A stretch of 64,000 bases of DNA, from positions 585,256 through 649,255 of the forward strand of contig NW_008705576.1 in assembly GCF_000186865.1 (NCBI RefSeq), written 5' to 3'. The position numbers and the translations under genes were made by a program. This document shows, piece by piece, positions 1 through 9,829 of this stretch; the first letter of the stretch is position 1, and the number at the start of each line of letters is the position of its first letter. The notes under the pieces are model-generated. The model was not told where the DNA came from. It was given only the letters and a program-made list of their open reading frames with translations, and searched no databases. The DNA is from Aureococcus anophagefferens. Its lineage: Eukaryota; Sar; Pelagophyceae; Pelagomonadales; Pelagomonadaceae.

Positions 1-814
1 TCGCCTCGACGATGGCGTGGAGCATGCGGTTCTCGAGCTCGGTGAAGGGGCCCGCCCGCGGCCGGAGCGCGGCGGCCCAGCGGCGCTCGCAGTGCGCCGC
101 CGTCGCGCCGCCGTCGCCCGCGGCCGTCGCGTACGGGTCCTTCGGCGGCCCCGGCCGCCGGCCGAGCTTCTTCTTCCGCGGCGGTTCGCCGCCGTCCGCG
201 GCGGCGGCGGGCGGCGGACCCGCGGCGACGGGCGCCCCGAGGGCGGCGGCGGGCGCGCCGAGAGCGCCGGCGGGCGCGCCGAAAGCGGCGGCGGGCGCGC
301 CGAGGGCGGCGGCGGGCGCCCCGGGGACGGCGGCTGGCGCCCCGAGGGCGGGGACGGGCGGCCCGAGGGCGGCGACGCGCGCGGCCTCGGCCGCCGCGCG
401 CGCGTCGCGGTCCGCGACGGCGACAGCCCAGACCTCGAGCGCGCGCGCGGCCGCGAGCGCCGTCACGGCGGCGGCGACGCGGTCCCAGTCGGGATGCTCC
501 CAGTCCGGCTCCGACGCGACGGCGCACGCGAGCGCCGCGTCCTCGGCGGCGCTCCATCGCGGCTTCGCGGCTTTGCGGACGCGCTCGAACTCGTCCTCGA
601 CGGCCTTCGCGTGCGCGGCCGCGGCCTCGCAGCGCGTCTCCGTCTCCTCGACGTAGTCCGGGTCCACCGACGGCCAGGAGATCTCGAGCATCTGGTCCAG
701 CAGGTGGCGCCGCTTGACGCCCGCGGTCTCGATGCGGCCGTCGAGGGCGCGCAGGCCGTCGCGCAGCTGCTTCTGCAGCGCGAGGTTCGCCGCGAGGGTT
801 TCGGAGGCGGTCAT
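1..814 (-). CDS. Myb/SANT-domain DNA-binding protein, 3' end outside window
   Basis: The minus-strand frame is open from the ATG at 814 to the window edge (271 codons), so the C-terminus is missing. The N-terminus is helical and charged. Around residues 88-120 there is a SANT/Myb-like segment (KPRWSAAEDAALACAV, then DWDRVAAAV), and a second one near residues 245-271 (AAHCERRWAAAL, then GPFTELENRMLHAIVEA). Paired WxxxED...W motifs of this kind occur in Myb-type factors, including the SNAPc4 subunit, but the exact orthology is not settled. Between them lie about six 24-nt repeats encoding ALGAPAAA-like octapeptides and an AT-hook-like GRRPGPPK. The role is presumably nuclear DNA binding. It shares a divergent intergenic region with the VPS8 gene. 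Confidence 0.72.
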   Translation of the reverse strand, partial: MTASETLAANLALQKQLRDGLRALDGRIETAGVKRRHLLDQMLEISWPSVDPDYVEETETRCEAAAAHAKAVEDEFERVRKAAKPRWSAAEDAALACAVASEPDWEHPDWDRVAAAVTALAAARALEVWAVAVADRDARAAAEAARVAALGPPVPALGAPAAVPGAPAAALGAPAAAFGAPAGALGAPAAALGAPVAAGPPPAAAADGGEPPRKKKLGRRPGPPKDPYATAAGDGGATAAHCERRWAAALRPRAGPFTELENRMLHAIVEA

Positions 815-1027
815 GCGCTTCTCGGGCGGCGCGCGCGCGCTTTGCAGTGCTGCGGCGCGGCGCGCGGCTCACTCAGTACGGCTCAGCACATGGGGTGCTC
901 CGCCATCATCTCGAAAAATGAGATCTCATTTCTGCCACACACGATGGTGTGCGCACAGACGCGCCGCGGCGCGCGCCGCCTAGCTGCGTGAGCGCGTAGC
1001 ACGCACCAGAAAAACAGCGCTACTACC
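815..1027. promoter_or_regulatory. divergent intergenic region with 16-bp palindrome
   Basis: These 213 bases separate two divergently transcribed genes and should hold both promoters. The clearest element is the perfect 16-bp palindrome AAATGAGATCTCATTT at 916-931, in the only AT-richer stretch here. It is a candidate dimeric-factor site. No TATA box is obvious. Confidence 0.4.
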
Positions 1028-4000
1028 ATGGACTCCGAATTGGAAGCGATCCTCGCCGAGTCCGACGGCTCCGACGACGGCGCCGCCGCCGGGCTGTCCC
1101 TGGAGGACATTTTGAAGGAGGACGAGGCGCTCGGGGGCGACGAGTCGCCGGGCCTCGCGCAGGCGCTGTCCTACGCGCGGCTCCGCGAGGACGACGACGA
1201 GGCGCCGGCGAGCGACGACGACCTCGACGGCGGCGCGTACTCGACGAGCGAGACTCCGTACTCCGCGCGGGACTGGGCCGTGCTCCAGCAGATCCTCCGC
1301 GAGGAGGAGGAGGGCGACGACGGCGCGCCGCGGCGGCCGGTCGCGCCGCCCGCGGACGACGCCGCGCCGGAGCCGCCGCGCGCGTCGCCGCGCGCGTCGC
1401 CGCGGTCGTCGCCGCGGCCCGCGGCGCCGGCGCCGGCGCCGGCGCCGGAGCCGCGGCCCGCGCCCGAGCGGGCGCCGTCCGCCGCGGAGCCGCCGCCCAG
1501 GGGCCCGACGCTCTGGCGCGGCGACCGCCTCGCCGCCGCGGCCGCGCGGGAGGCCCGCCTCGTCGCGGGCGGCGGCGACGTCGTCACGAGCCCGCTGCAG
1601 ATGAAGCGGCGCGCGCGCGCGCGCGCGCCGGCGCTCCTGCGCCGCGAGGGCTGGGAGCCCCCCGCGTCGGCGCCGGCGACGCGGCGGTCCGCGGCGAGCG
1701 GGCGGGGCGTCGCGCGCGCGGAGACGATGGGCGCGATCTCCCGCCAATTGGGCAAGAACGCGCAGTACCGCGCGCACGGCCCGGGCCTGCCCTGCGCCTT
1801 CGCCGTGCGCGCGAAATTCGTCGCCATCGGCACGTCGCGGGGCCTCACGCTCGTCTTCGACCACTTCCAGGAGGTGCGGCGCGTGCTGGGCACCGCGTCC
1901 GACGACGGCGTGAGCTCCGTCGACCTCAGCGTGTCGGGCGACCTCGTCGCCTGCGGCCACGCGAGCGGCAAGGTCGCGCTCTGGGACGTGATCAAGGGCG
2001 CGAATCTAAAGACGCTGGACGACGCGCACGGCGCGCCCATCGCCGCGCTGCGGTTCTACCGCGACGACGACGCCGCGGTCGTGTCCGTCGACGGCGCGGG
2101 CGTCGTCAACAAGCTGGGCTTCACCAAGGCCATGTTCGGCGCCTACGGCGCCGACGTCGAGTGCCTGTTGGACGGCGCCGCGGGCGTCGCGCCGTCGCTC
2201 GCGACGCTGCCGAGCGCGCCCTGGGCGCGGGACGCGTGCGCGTTCGACGCGGACGCGCGGCGACTGGTGGCCTTCAGCTCGGACAAGGCGTCCTTCGTCG
2301 TCGCGCTGGAGCCGGGCGTCAAGGTGCTCCACAAGTGGCCGCGGTCCTTCGCCAAGGGCGCCGACGACGGCGCGGCCGACGCCGCGCCGGCCGTCGACTG
2401 GGCGTGGGACGACGCGACGAGGAACGCGCGGCTCGCGCGCGCGTGGGGCGCCGACGTCATGGTGCTCCAGGCCGACCGCACGCTCGAGGACGGCGGCTTC
2501 GCCGTGGCGTCGGTCTGCGACGCCGTGGGCGACGGCGAGCTCGCGCGCGTGAAGCTGCCGTTTCCCGCCGTCGCGATCCGCTTCGTCGGCCGCGGCGGCC
2601 GCTTCGCGGTGCTCGACGCGTCGGACGCGCTGCGTCTGATCGACGGCGCGACGGGGCACCAGCTCGACGCCGTGAACTTCTCGGCCTACTTCGCCTTCGA
2701 CGACCCCGCGGCGGCCGCGGCGGACGCGGCGGCGAAGTCGGCCGCGGCGCAGAACGCGATCCGCGTGGACAGCGACAAGGTCTACTGCCTGGGCGCGAGC
2801 GAGCTCTGCACCGTGCGCCTGCAGACGCCCCAGCAGCGCGTCGACGCCTTGGTGGACGCGGGCGAGTGGCTCGAGGCGCTCGCGCTCGCGCTCGACGACG
2901 CGGCGGCGTCCGACGCGGGGAGACGAGGCGACGAAGCTGCTGCGGCGCTACGTGGCCCTGGCCATCGACAACGCGCCGGGGCGGGCGACGGAGGGCGGGG
3001 CGCTGGACCTGGCGCGGTCCCACTTCCAGATGCTGGGGGGCGTCTGCGTCGAGTTCTGCGTCGAGACGAAGCGCTTGGACGTGCTCTTCGGCGAGATCTA
3101 CGAGTCCTTCCTCGGCTGCGACCGCGCCGACGTCTTTTTGGATCTGCTGGAGCCCTACGTCTTGTCGGGGAAGCTGCGACGGCTCGCGCCGGAGGTCATG
3201 AAGGCGTTCGTCGAACACTTTCGCGACCGCGGCGCGCTCGTCGCCGTCGAGCGCTGCCTCCTGCACTTGGACGCGACGGCGCTCGACTTCAACATGCTCG
3301 CGTCGCTGCTGAAGACGCACCGCCTCTACAGCGCGCTGTGTCGCGTCTACAGCGCGGGGCTCGGGGACTACGTCGCGCCCTTGGAGATGGTGTTGGACGG
3401 CGCGCACGAGGAGGCGTCGAAGTTGTATTTCGCGACCCCGGCGGCGGGCAGCCGCGCGACGTTGGAGGCGTCGGGCCGGCAGGCGCTCCTCTACGTGCGC
3501 TACTGCCTCGGCGGCCTCGCGTTCCCGTCCGGCGACGCGCTGGAGCCCGACGTCGCGGACCGCGTGCGCCCGCAGATATTGCACTTTCTGCTGCAAAAGG
3601 TCACGGCGGCGGGGCCCGGCGGCCCCGACGGCTTCCGGGCGTCGGCCTACGCCCACGTGCGTTTACTCATGTGCGTCGACGCGCGCGCGCTCCTCGACTG
3701 CTTCTCGGTGGCGCTGTCCTTCGCGCCGCTGCGGCCGGCGTTCGCGTCCGAGGTGTCCGAGGCGAACCCCTACGACGCGACGCGCGCGTCCGTCGTCGAG
3801 GCGCCGCGCCACCTGGGCCTGCCGACGCGCCGGCGCTTCCTCGAGGGGCCGCTGCTCGCGCTCGGCGCGCGCGAGCACGACTCGTCGGACGGCGCGGAGC
3901 TCTTCGGCGCGAAGTCGGACCAGAACGGCGCCTGGGCGCCGTCCGCCGACGACCGGGTCGCCTTCTTCGACTTCGTCGCCGGCCACGCCGCGCGGCGCGT

Positions 4001-5954
4001 GCTGGACGTCCACGGGGACGTGCCGCGGAAGGTCGCGCGGGCGACGCTGGCGCACCTCGTCCGCGCGCGCGAGAACGACGACGACGACGACGACGACGAC
4101 TTCGAGTTCGTCGCCGGCGCGGCGCCGCCGCCCAAGGGCGGCTTCGACGAGGTCGCGGGGGAGCCCGTGGACGCGCTCGACGTCTGGGCGACGCTGCCGC
4201 GGTTCCTCGGCGTCGTCGACGCGGCCACGGTCGACGTCGACGCGTACCTCCGACTGGCAAAGGACCACGGCAAGCCGCGCCACGCCCTCGCGCTCCGCAA
4301 GTTCGTCGCGTCGACGCGGCTCCGGGACCTCGCGGACGCGCGCCACCTGGCGACGCCGCGGCTCCAGCGCGACTCGGCCGAGGCGCTCGCGTTATCGCTC
4401 GCGTGCTACGTCGGCGACCCGGGGGACGCGCGCGTCTTCGCCTACGCGTCGCGCACGCTGCGCCGCTTCCGCGAGCGGAGCGGCCTCGCGCGGCTCCCGC
4501 CGGCCCTCGTCCAGTGCGTCCTGGACTGCCTGCCGAAGCTCGCGGACCTCGACGGCGAACGGACCGCGGCGCTCTGCTGCGACCACTTCCCCGACGACCT
4601 GGCCATGAGCCTCCAGCGCCTCGCGGCGACGCCGCGCCTCCAGTTCGCGTTCCTGGACGCGCTCGTGGCCCGGGCCGACGAGGCGCCCGCGGGCGCGGCG
4701 CGCGAGGCGCACGCGTTCGTCAACGTCGGCGACGCGGAAAGAACGCTCTACGTGCACCTGCTCTGCGACTTCGCGCCGGAGAAGGTCTATGATTACTTGA
4801 ATGCCCACGACGGCTACGACGTCGACGAGATCCTGGACCTGTGCCGCGCGCGCGGCATCCCCGACGCGACGGCGTTGCTCTTAGAGCAGACGGGCGAGGC
4901 GACGGCGGCGCTGCGCCTCATCCTCTCGACGCTGCAGAAGCGCTTCGAGGACCTGCGGTCGGCCCTACGGGTGGCGAACCGCGACGGCCGCTTCAGCCTC
5001 CACTGCACCGCGTCGCCGACGTCGCCCGCCGCGCGGAAATCAATAGCGGGCCGCGCCGAGGCCGCGCGGCCCGAGTTCAGCGACGGCCGCGCCGCGCTCG
5101 AGGCGCTGCCCGAGGGCGTCGCCGCGGCGAAGATGCTCGACGTCGCCCTGCGACTCTGCCGGCGCCACGGCGACGCGGAGAAGCGGCAGAGCGACGCGGA
5201 TCCGTACGGCGCGTGGTTCGCCACCTTAGACCGCCTCGTCGAGGGCAAGCGGTCCCTCCAGCTGTCGCGCGAGCTGCCGTCGAACGCGTCCCTCATGCAC
5301 GCCATGGTCAACGACCTGGTGCAGCAGACGCTGTCGGCCATGGCGCAGCGCGTGCCGCTCGCGGCGATCGTCGCGAAGATCTTCGACGACCACGCGGATT
5401 CCAACCTCGGCGAGTTCCGCCACATCATCATGTCCATGCTCGACACGACGCGCTACGACGTGCGCATCCACGAGGCCGTGCGCGACCTCGAGAAGGCCGA
5501 CGCGCACGCGCTGCGCGAGGCGCACGTCGCGAAGCAGAAGCGCGGCGTCCTCGTCGTGCCGGACCCGGCCATCCCGAGGGAGGCCTGGGGCGAGGCCGGC
5601 GGCCTGCTCGAGGCGACGCCGCCGGCGAACCCCGCCGACCCCTGGACGGCCAAGCTCAAGCAGCGCGGCGACGGCGCGCGGGACCTCGCGCGGAAGCGGC
5701 GCCGCGCGCTGCGGAACGCGCGCGCGGACGTCGGGACGCTGTCCTCCTACGAGTCCTACTTCAAAACGGCGCAGTCGGAGAACGACCTCGTGCGCGAGCG
5801 GGCCCTGACGCTCGTGCTCGACGCGACGCCGCGCGGGCGCGCCGGCGACGACCACCACCGCGTCTCGACGCGCGTGCCGGGCATGCTCGAGGTCCGCGCG
5901 AAGTTCTACGCGGAGCTGCCCAAGGACCAGGCCGTCGGCGGCCAGCCGTCCTAA
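1028..5954 (+). CDS. VPS8: VPS8-like CORVET tethering subunit (one apparent frameshift)
   Basis: This is the large subunit of the CORVET complex, which tethers early endosomes through Rab5. An acidic, Pro/Ala-rich N-terminus of about 240 residues precedes a beta-propeller with Vps8-like blades (FVAIGTSRGLTLVFDHFQ, ACGHASGKVALWDV, DAHGAPIAALRF). The alpha-solenoid carries the Vps8 signature CLLHLDATALDF followed by HRLYSALCRVY and GLGDYVAPLEMVL. The frame changes once at 2918-2921, in a GGGG run; dropping one G joins the two frames into about 1,641 residues. Human VPS8 is about 1,430. No C-terminal RING finger of the kind seen in some VPS8 proteins is visible. An alternative is a two-part pseudogene, but conservation on both sides argues for a sequencing or assembly indel. 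Confidence 0.85.
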
Positions 5955-6107
5955 CTAGCTCAGACCTACCGTCGCGAGGTCCTCGGGAGACGGCGCCACG
6001 GGCGCTCCCCTGGGAGGCCTCCTGAGAGACGTCGGAGGCCTCGCCGCGTACTGGGTCGAGGAGGGCCGGCCAACCGGTTCTGCCGCACCTTCCCTGAGCC
6101 GCTTGGC

Positions 6108-7724
6108 ATGGCGACTCGATCGAAACCGCCCGGGCCGCGGCATGACGACTCGATTGAAAGACTCAAATCAATTGATGAAACCAAAGAAGAAGAAGAGCAA
6201 GAGGCAACACAGAAGAATAAGCTACGAGTCGAGATTCTCGATAACGACATCTTCCTCCACCTCATTCACTATTTTTTTTCCGCACCCCATAACCTTTTCG
6301 ATAGCGCTCGTTCTTTCGCGGATCGACTTGACGGTCTTTTCGCGCGGCGGTGGCCCGGTGCACAAGTCGACCTCTTCGGCAGCTGCGCGTCCGGCCTCGC
6401 GGGTCCTAACTCCGACGTCGACCTCGTCGCGCACGGACACACCGAGCTCGCGCGCGGTGACCCGGCGGCGATCGTGGAGGTCCACCACTTTCTGGAGGAC
6501 TGTGATTTGGACCTAGTCGGGATCCAGTTGGTTTTGAACGCGCGCGTGCCGCTCCTGCGGTTTACGGCCCACGTCGACGGCCTCGACATTCTTCGTGTCG
6601 ATTTGAGCCTGGGTCAGCCTGTCAAGCGCTACAATTCATTACTCATCAAGGGGTATTCTGAGTTGGATCCAAGGAGCGAGTTCTTACTCGTGATTGTGCG
6701 GTCATGGGCCAAAAGAAGAGGCGTTTCGACGGTTTACCGGGAGCGCACGCCCTCGCCGTACGCGCACGCCTTGCTCGTCATCACGTACTTGCAGGCGATA
6801 CGGTTTCTGCCGAGTCTTCAGCGGCTTCACCGCGCGCCGAAACTCGTCGACGGCATCGATGTCAGCTACACGAAGGGATTGCCCGGGAATCAGCTTTCTG
6901 GACGATTGTGGCGAAACCAGTCCGGGATCATTCGGCAACCTCGCGTCTTCGGCCCCGCGCACCGCTCGCGCGGGCGGGCCTACTTTGAAGGCTGTGAGCT
7001 CTTCGAGGATTACCTTGCCTGGCTCTCGAACCAGCTTGACCCCTTGAGCAATGGGCTTGGCGTCTCAGCGACCGTATCGCCTCGGCTCGGGACGGTCACG
7101 CACAAGCCCTCGACGATGCCGGAAGCCTGGCGCCTGTCCATCGAGGATCCTCTTGAGCATTTTGAGTCCGCAAGACCGCGAGATTTGGGCGACGTTCTCA
7201 GCCAGGAAGGGCAGATGCGTCTGTTCCAAGAAGTTCATAGAGCCCGTCAACTTCTCGCCTCGCGCGACAAGGCCTCGATTCGAGCGGTGTTCGACGCCGT
7301 GGAAAGTTCGATCGCGCTGCCGCCACTGCCGACGGGAAGCTTCTTCGCGACGCTGAACGTCCCTGAAGACGCCGCGGGCTCGTTCGGCCTTGAGGGCCTC
7401 AGCCTCAGCAGCGCCGCGACCGACGACCAGGGCCACACAAGGGCGAGGGGCCGACCCGAGAACCCGCGAAACCCTCGGGAGGGTAAGGGTGAGGGGCCGC
7501 CAAATTCCCAGAACCCTTGGCTCGGGTACGGGTGCGGGTACCGACGAAAAGCCACGGGTGCGAGGGACGCCCCTTACCCTCGAGGGTGTCCCGCGCCTGG
7601 CCGACCTCCTGATTTCCGTTCGAGGGCGTGTAATGCAGCTGCCAGGTTGTCGGGTCGATCCAAAAGCAGCTTAATTTGCGCGTCCGAATCCAAATTCGGC
7701 GGTTTCCATATATTTTTTTTTTAA
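6108..7724 (+). CDS. Non-canonical poly(A) polymerase / terminal uridylyltransferase (Cid1/TRF4 type)
   Basis: The protein adds nucleotides to RNA 3' ends. The nucleotidyltransferase core begins with FGSCASGLAGPNSDVDLV at about residues 89-106, where the GS motif and the SDVDLV pair give two catalytic Asp residues. The third Asp is in ILRVDLSLG. The PAP-associated region follows (YNSLLIKGYSELDPRSEFLL, WAKRRGV, SPYAHALLVITYLQ). There is no RNA-binding domain. GC and codon bias are visibly lower than in neighbours, with AAG/GAA-rich codons at the start. The last ~98 codons (from 7428) lie inside a transposable element. Removing the element and one 8-bp copy gives a stop five codons further on, so the native C-terminus was probably near residue 445. 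Confidence 0.82.
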   Translation: MATRSKPPGPRHDDSIERLKSIDETKEEEEQEATQKNKLRVEILDNDIFLHLIHYFFSAPHNLFDSARSFADRLDGLFARRWPGAQVDLFGSCASGLAGPNSDVDLVAHGHTELARGDPAAIVEVHHFLEDCDLDLVGIQLVLNARVPLLRFTAHVDGLDILRVDLSLGQPVKRYNSLLIKGYSELDPRSEFLLVIVRSWAKRRGVSTVYRERTPSPYAHALLVITYLQAIRFLPSLQRLHRAPKLVDGIDVSYTKGLPGNQLSGRLWRNQSGIIRQPRVFGPAHRSRGRAYFEGCELFEDYLAWLSNQLDPLSNGLGVSATVSPRLGTVTHKPSTMPEAWRLSIEDPLEHFESARPRDLGDVLSQEGQMRLFQEVHRARQLLASRDKASIRAVFDAVESSIALPPLPTGSFFATLNVPEDAAGSFGLEGLSLSSAATDDQGHTRARGRPENPRNPREGKGEGPPNSQNPWLGYGCGYRRKATGARDAPYPRGCPAPGRPPDFRSRACNAAARLSGRSKSSLICASESKFGGFHIFFF

Positions 7725-7899
7725 ATTAGAGGATTTTGGTAGGGTGCCACCCGCGGGTAAGGGTAAGGGTGCCCAAATTCCCAGGACCCGTGATAACGGG
7801 TGCGGGTAAGGGTTTCGGACCGGAGGGTGAGGGTAAAGGTGCGGGGCTCCGTCGGCCAAGAACCCTGACCCGCACCCGTCGGCCCCTTGTGTGGCCCTG
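7428..7899. mobile_element. hAT-like MITE with 8-bp target-site duplication
   Basis: A 472-bp element is flanked by the perfect 8-bp duplication CCGACGAC (7420-7427 and 7900-7907). Its ends are inverted: CAGGGCCACACAAGGG at the left matches the complement of the right end, and GGCCGAC continues the match after a 5-bp insertion. CAGGG ends plus 8-bp duplications are typical of hAT transposons. The interior is GGGTAAGGGT/GGGTGAGGG-rich and contains two direct copies of CCAAATTCCCAG (near 7500 and 7772). It has no credible transposase reading frame. It sits in the 3' end of the TUTase coding region. Confidence 0.8.
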
Positions 7900-8036
7900 C
7901 CGACGACGTCACTAGGACCCTCTAACTAGAGACGCTGGCTGGGGCTCGCGGAGAGCCAGCATGCGAACCAGGGCGCCTCGTAGCTCTATGTGAAAAAAGC
8001 GGGCGCGTGGGAGCGAATTCCGGGGGGCTGCGCTGC

Positions 8037-8052
8037 AGAGCGCGTGCGCTCT
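8037..8052. repeat. perfect 7-bp hairpin downstream of aquaporin
   Basis: AGAGCGC and GCGCTCT are separated by two bases, 26 bp beyond the aquaporin stop codon. This is probably a 3' UTR structure of unknown role. The rest of 7908-8077 shows nothing recognisable. Confidence 0.3.
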
Positions 8053-8077
8053 CGCGTTTGGGGGACGGCGGTTCGCT

Positions 8078-8827
8078 CTAGGCCTCCTCGTCGCGGCTCG
8101 GGAGCTCGATCTTCGTGTCCTCCGGCGGGACCTCCGGCGCGGCCTTGGTCATGGCCTTGAAGTGGGCCACCGCGAGGAGCGCGCCGATGACGGGGCCGAG
8201 CACGAAGACCCAGAAGTCCTCGAAGTGCTTCGAGCCGCGGTCCTGGACCGTGGCGACGACGGCGGGGCCGAAGGAGCGCGTCGGGTTGATGGAGCAGCCG
8301 TCGATGGGGATGAGGACGACGTGGCCGAGGTAGACCGCGAAGCCGATGGCGATCGGCGCGAAGTCGCCCTTGTTGTTCGTCTTCGACACGGCGGTCTCGA
8401 GGACGACGTACATGAGCAAAAAGGTCATGACGATCTCGCCGAGCAGGGCCTGGGAGTTGCTGAAGCCGGACCCGACGCCGTTGGAGCCGAGGCCGCCCGT
8501 GAGGTCGCTCTCCTTCTTGACCATCGCGCCGAGCAGGCCCGCGCCGACGAGGGAGCCGCAGAGCTGGCCGAAGATGTTGCAGACGCCCTGGAGGGGCTCG
8601 AGCTCGCCCGCGGCCATGAGGCCCACGGTCACGGCGCCGTTGATCTGGCCGCCGGAGTAGTGGCCGATCGTGTAGGCGAGCACCGTGATGCAGAGGCCGA
8701 AGGTCAGCGACACCTGCTGGACCCAGCCGGCCTCGCCGGCGACGCCCGTCGCGCAGCCGCAGCAGATGAAGACGAAGAGGAGCAAAGCGACGAACTCCGC
8801 GAGCACGGGGGCGAGCTTGACGGCCAT
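8078..8827 (-). CDS. Aquaporin / MIP-family channel with altered first NPA motif
   Basis: This 249-residue six-helix major intrinsic protein should conduct water or small solutes across a membrane. The start is the ATG at 8827 (MAVKLAPVLAEF), where the family homology begins; the frame is open further upstream but would overlap the divergent gene. The first half-helix motif is GGQINGAVT (residues 59-67), that is NGA instead of NPA. The second is canonical-like, SINPTRSFGPA (about 179-189), with the constriction Arg after NPT. The remainder, including LGEIVMTFLLMYVVLETAV in helix 4, is well conserved. Two 20-bp direct repeats lie just upstream. Substrate cannot be read from the sequence, and the NGA change makes a plain water channel uncertain. 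Confidence 0.88.
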   Translation of the reverse strand: MAVKLAPVLAEFVALLLFVFICCGCATGVAGEAGWVQQVSLTFGLCITVLAYTIGHYSGGQINGAVTVGLMAAGELEPLQGVCNIFGQLCGSLVGAGLLGAMVKKESDLTGGLGSNGVGSGFSNSQALLGEIVMTFLLMYVVLETAVSKTNNKGDFAPIAIGFAVYLGHVVLIPIDGCSINPTRSFGPAVVATVQDRGSKHFEDFWVFVLGPVIGALLAVAHFKAMTKAAPEVPPEDTKIELPSRDEEA

Positions 8828-8864
8828 GATAGATATTCTGTAGGGCTGGGCGACGGCCTCCTGC

Positions 8865-8910
8865 TTGACACGGGGGCAGCCGAGATTTTTTTGACACGGG
8901 GGCAGCCGAG
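8865..8910. repeat. 20-bp direct repeat upstream of aquaporin
   Basis: TTGACACGGGGGCAGCCGAG occurs at 8865-8884 and again at 8891-8910, a 26-bp period, within the 141-bp divergent region between the aquaporin and the gene at 8969. It could be a duplicated factor site shared by both promoters. Confidence 0.6.
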
Positions 8911-8968
8911 TTTGGATATTTAGCCAGTGTTGTCCGGGTAATAACGCCCCCGCGGCTGTCGATATATT

Positions 8969-9728
8969 ATGAGCTCCCTCTACGAGCCCTCGCGGAGCAA
9001 CCCGAGCGGCGCGACGAGCGCGGGCATGTCGATCCGCGAGGACAACGCGCACGCGCGCTGCATCTCGCGCGGCCGCGGCGTCTTCTTCTTTGTCGTCGGG
9101 CTTGCATCACCGTGAAAAAAACCAACACCGTAGGACGTCGGAGCTGGGCTTCTTCCGCGAGCAGATCTCGCGCGAGGAGAAGCTCCTGGAGCAGAAGAAG
9201 CGCCGCGGCCCGGAGCCCGACGCCATCTTCCGGCCCGCGCGGTCCGAGGACTACCGCCGCGCGGTCCACACGTCGACGGGCGTCATGATGGCGGACGTGT
9301 CGAACGCGCTCCGCGCGGGCGAGTTCGCCTACGAGGCCGTGAGCCGCCGCGCGCCCAAGTTCCGCGAGCCCGAGCGCTGGCAACCAAGCACGGCCCGCCG
9401 GGGCAAGGACCGCGGGCCCAAAGAAAAACGGACGGACGCGCCCGCGGCGTCGATCGACACGGGCCCGCCGCGGACCTACCGCCGCCCGGCCAAGGAGTGG
9501 CACGAGGTCGGCGCCAAGGAGGAGGCCGAGCTCCTCGGCCGCCTCGCGGAGATCGAGTCCGAGCGCGACGCGCTCCTCGCGTCCCTCGCGAGAAACGACG
9601 GCCGCAAGGACCGCGACCACCGCTACCGCGGCAACTGCAACACGTTCCTCGACACGTACCGCCCGCCGGACACGTCCCGCTGCATGCTCCTCCCGGGCGA
9701 GACCCACGGCAAGATATACTCCCACTAG
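8969..9728 (+). CDS. Hypothetical charged protein, one intron of uncertain boundaries
   Basis: I do not recognise the family. The frame starts with MSSLYEPSRSNPSG and reads to about 9110. A phase-2 acceptor (AACACCGTAG, ending 9133) leads into TSELGFFREQISREEKLLEQ and a ~197-residue remainder ending HGKIYSH. The donor is unclear: GC at the TCG/CGC codons (intron about 9074-9133) or the GTGA at 9112 (too short) would both fit the phase. The protein is rich in Arg, Glu and Pro, with a helical charged stretch (EVGAKEEAELLGRLAEIESE), and has no signal peptide or membrane helix. The acceptor resembles the ends of the short family C introners, so the intron may be a decayed copy. Confidence 0.5.
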
Positions 9729-9829
9729 TAAGGATCGCCCGGGGACGACTCTTTCGCCACAAGCGAATTTGCCAACTCACCGCTTCAAAAAACGACTCTG
9801 TGTGTGAGACTCAACGAATTATCGATTCG

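Noticed and set aside
2918..2921. Programmed ribosomal frameshift in VPS8 (and the FPPS shift at 38943)
   Set aside because: No slippery heptamer, pseudoknot or family precedent is visible; a single-base consensus error in a homopolymer is simpler.
7440..7890. GGGTAAGGGT runs as interstitial telomere repeats
   Set aside because: The order is GGGTAA, not GGGTTA/TTAGGG, and the tract is bounded by inverted ends and an 8-bp duplication, so it belongs to a transposable element.
7428..7899. MITE as a spliced intron like the introners
   Set aside because: Its target copy begins CC and its right end is CCCTG rather than AG, so neither donor nor acceptor is available.
8828..9052. N-terminal extension of the aquaporin reading frame
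   Set aside because: It would overlap the divergent gene's promoter and coding start and adds no membrane or targeting feature.
9112..9133. 22-nt GT-AG intron in the 8969 gene
   Set aside because: The phase fits, but it is too short for normal splicing; a longer intron with a GC donor is more plausible and is left unresolved.
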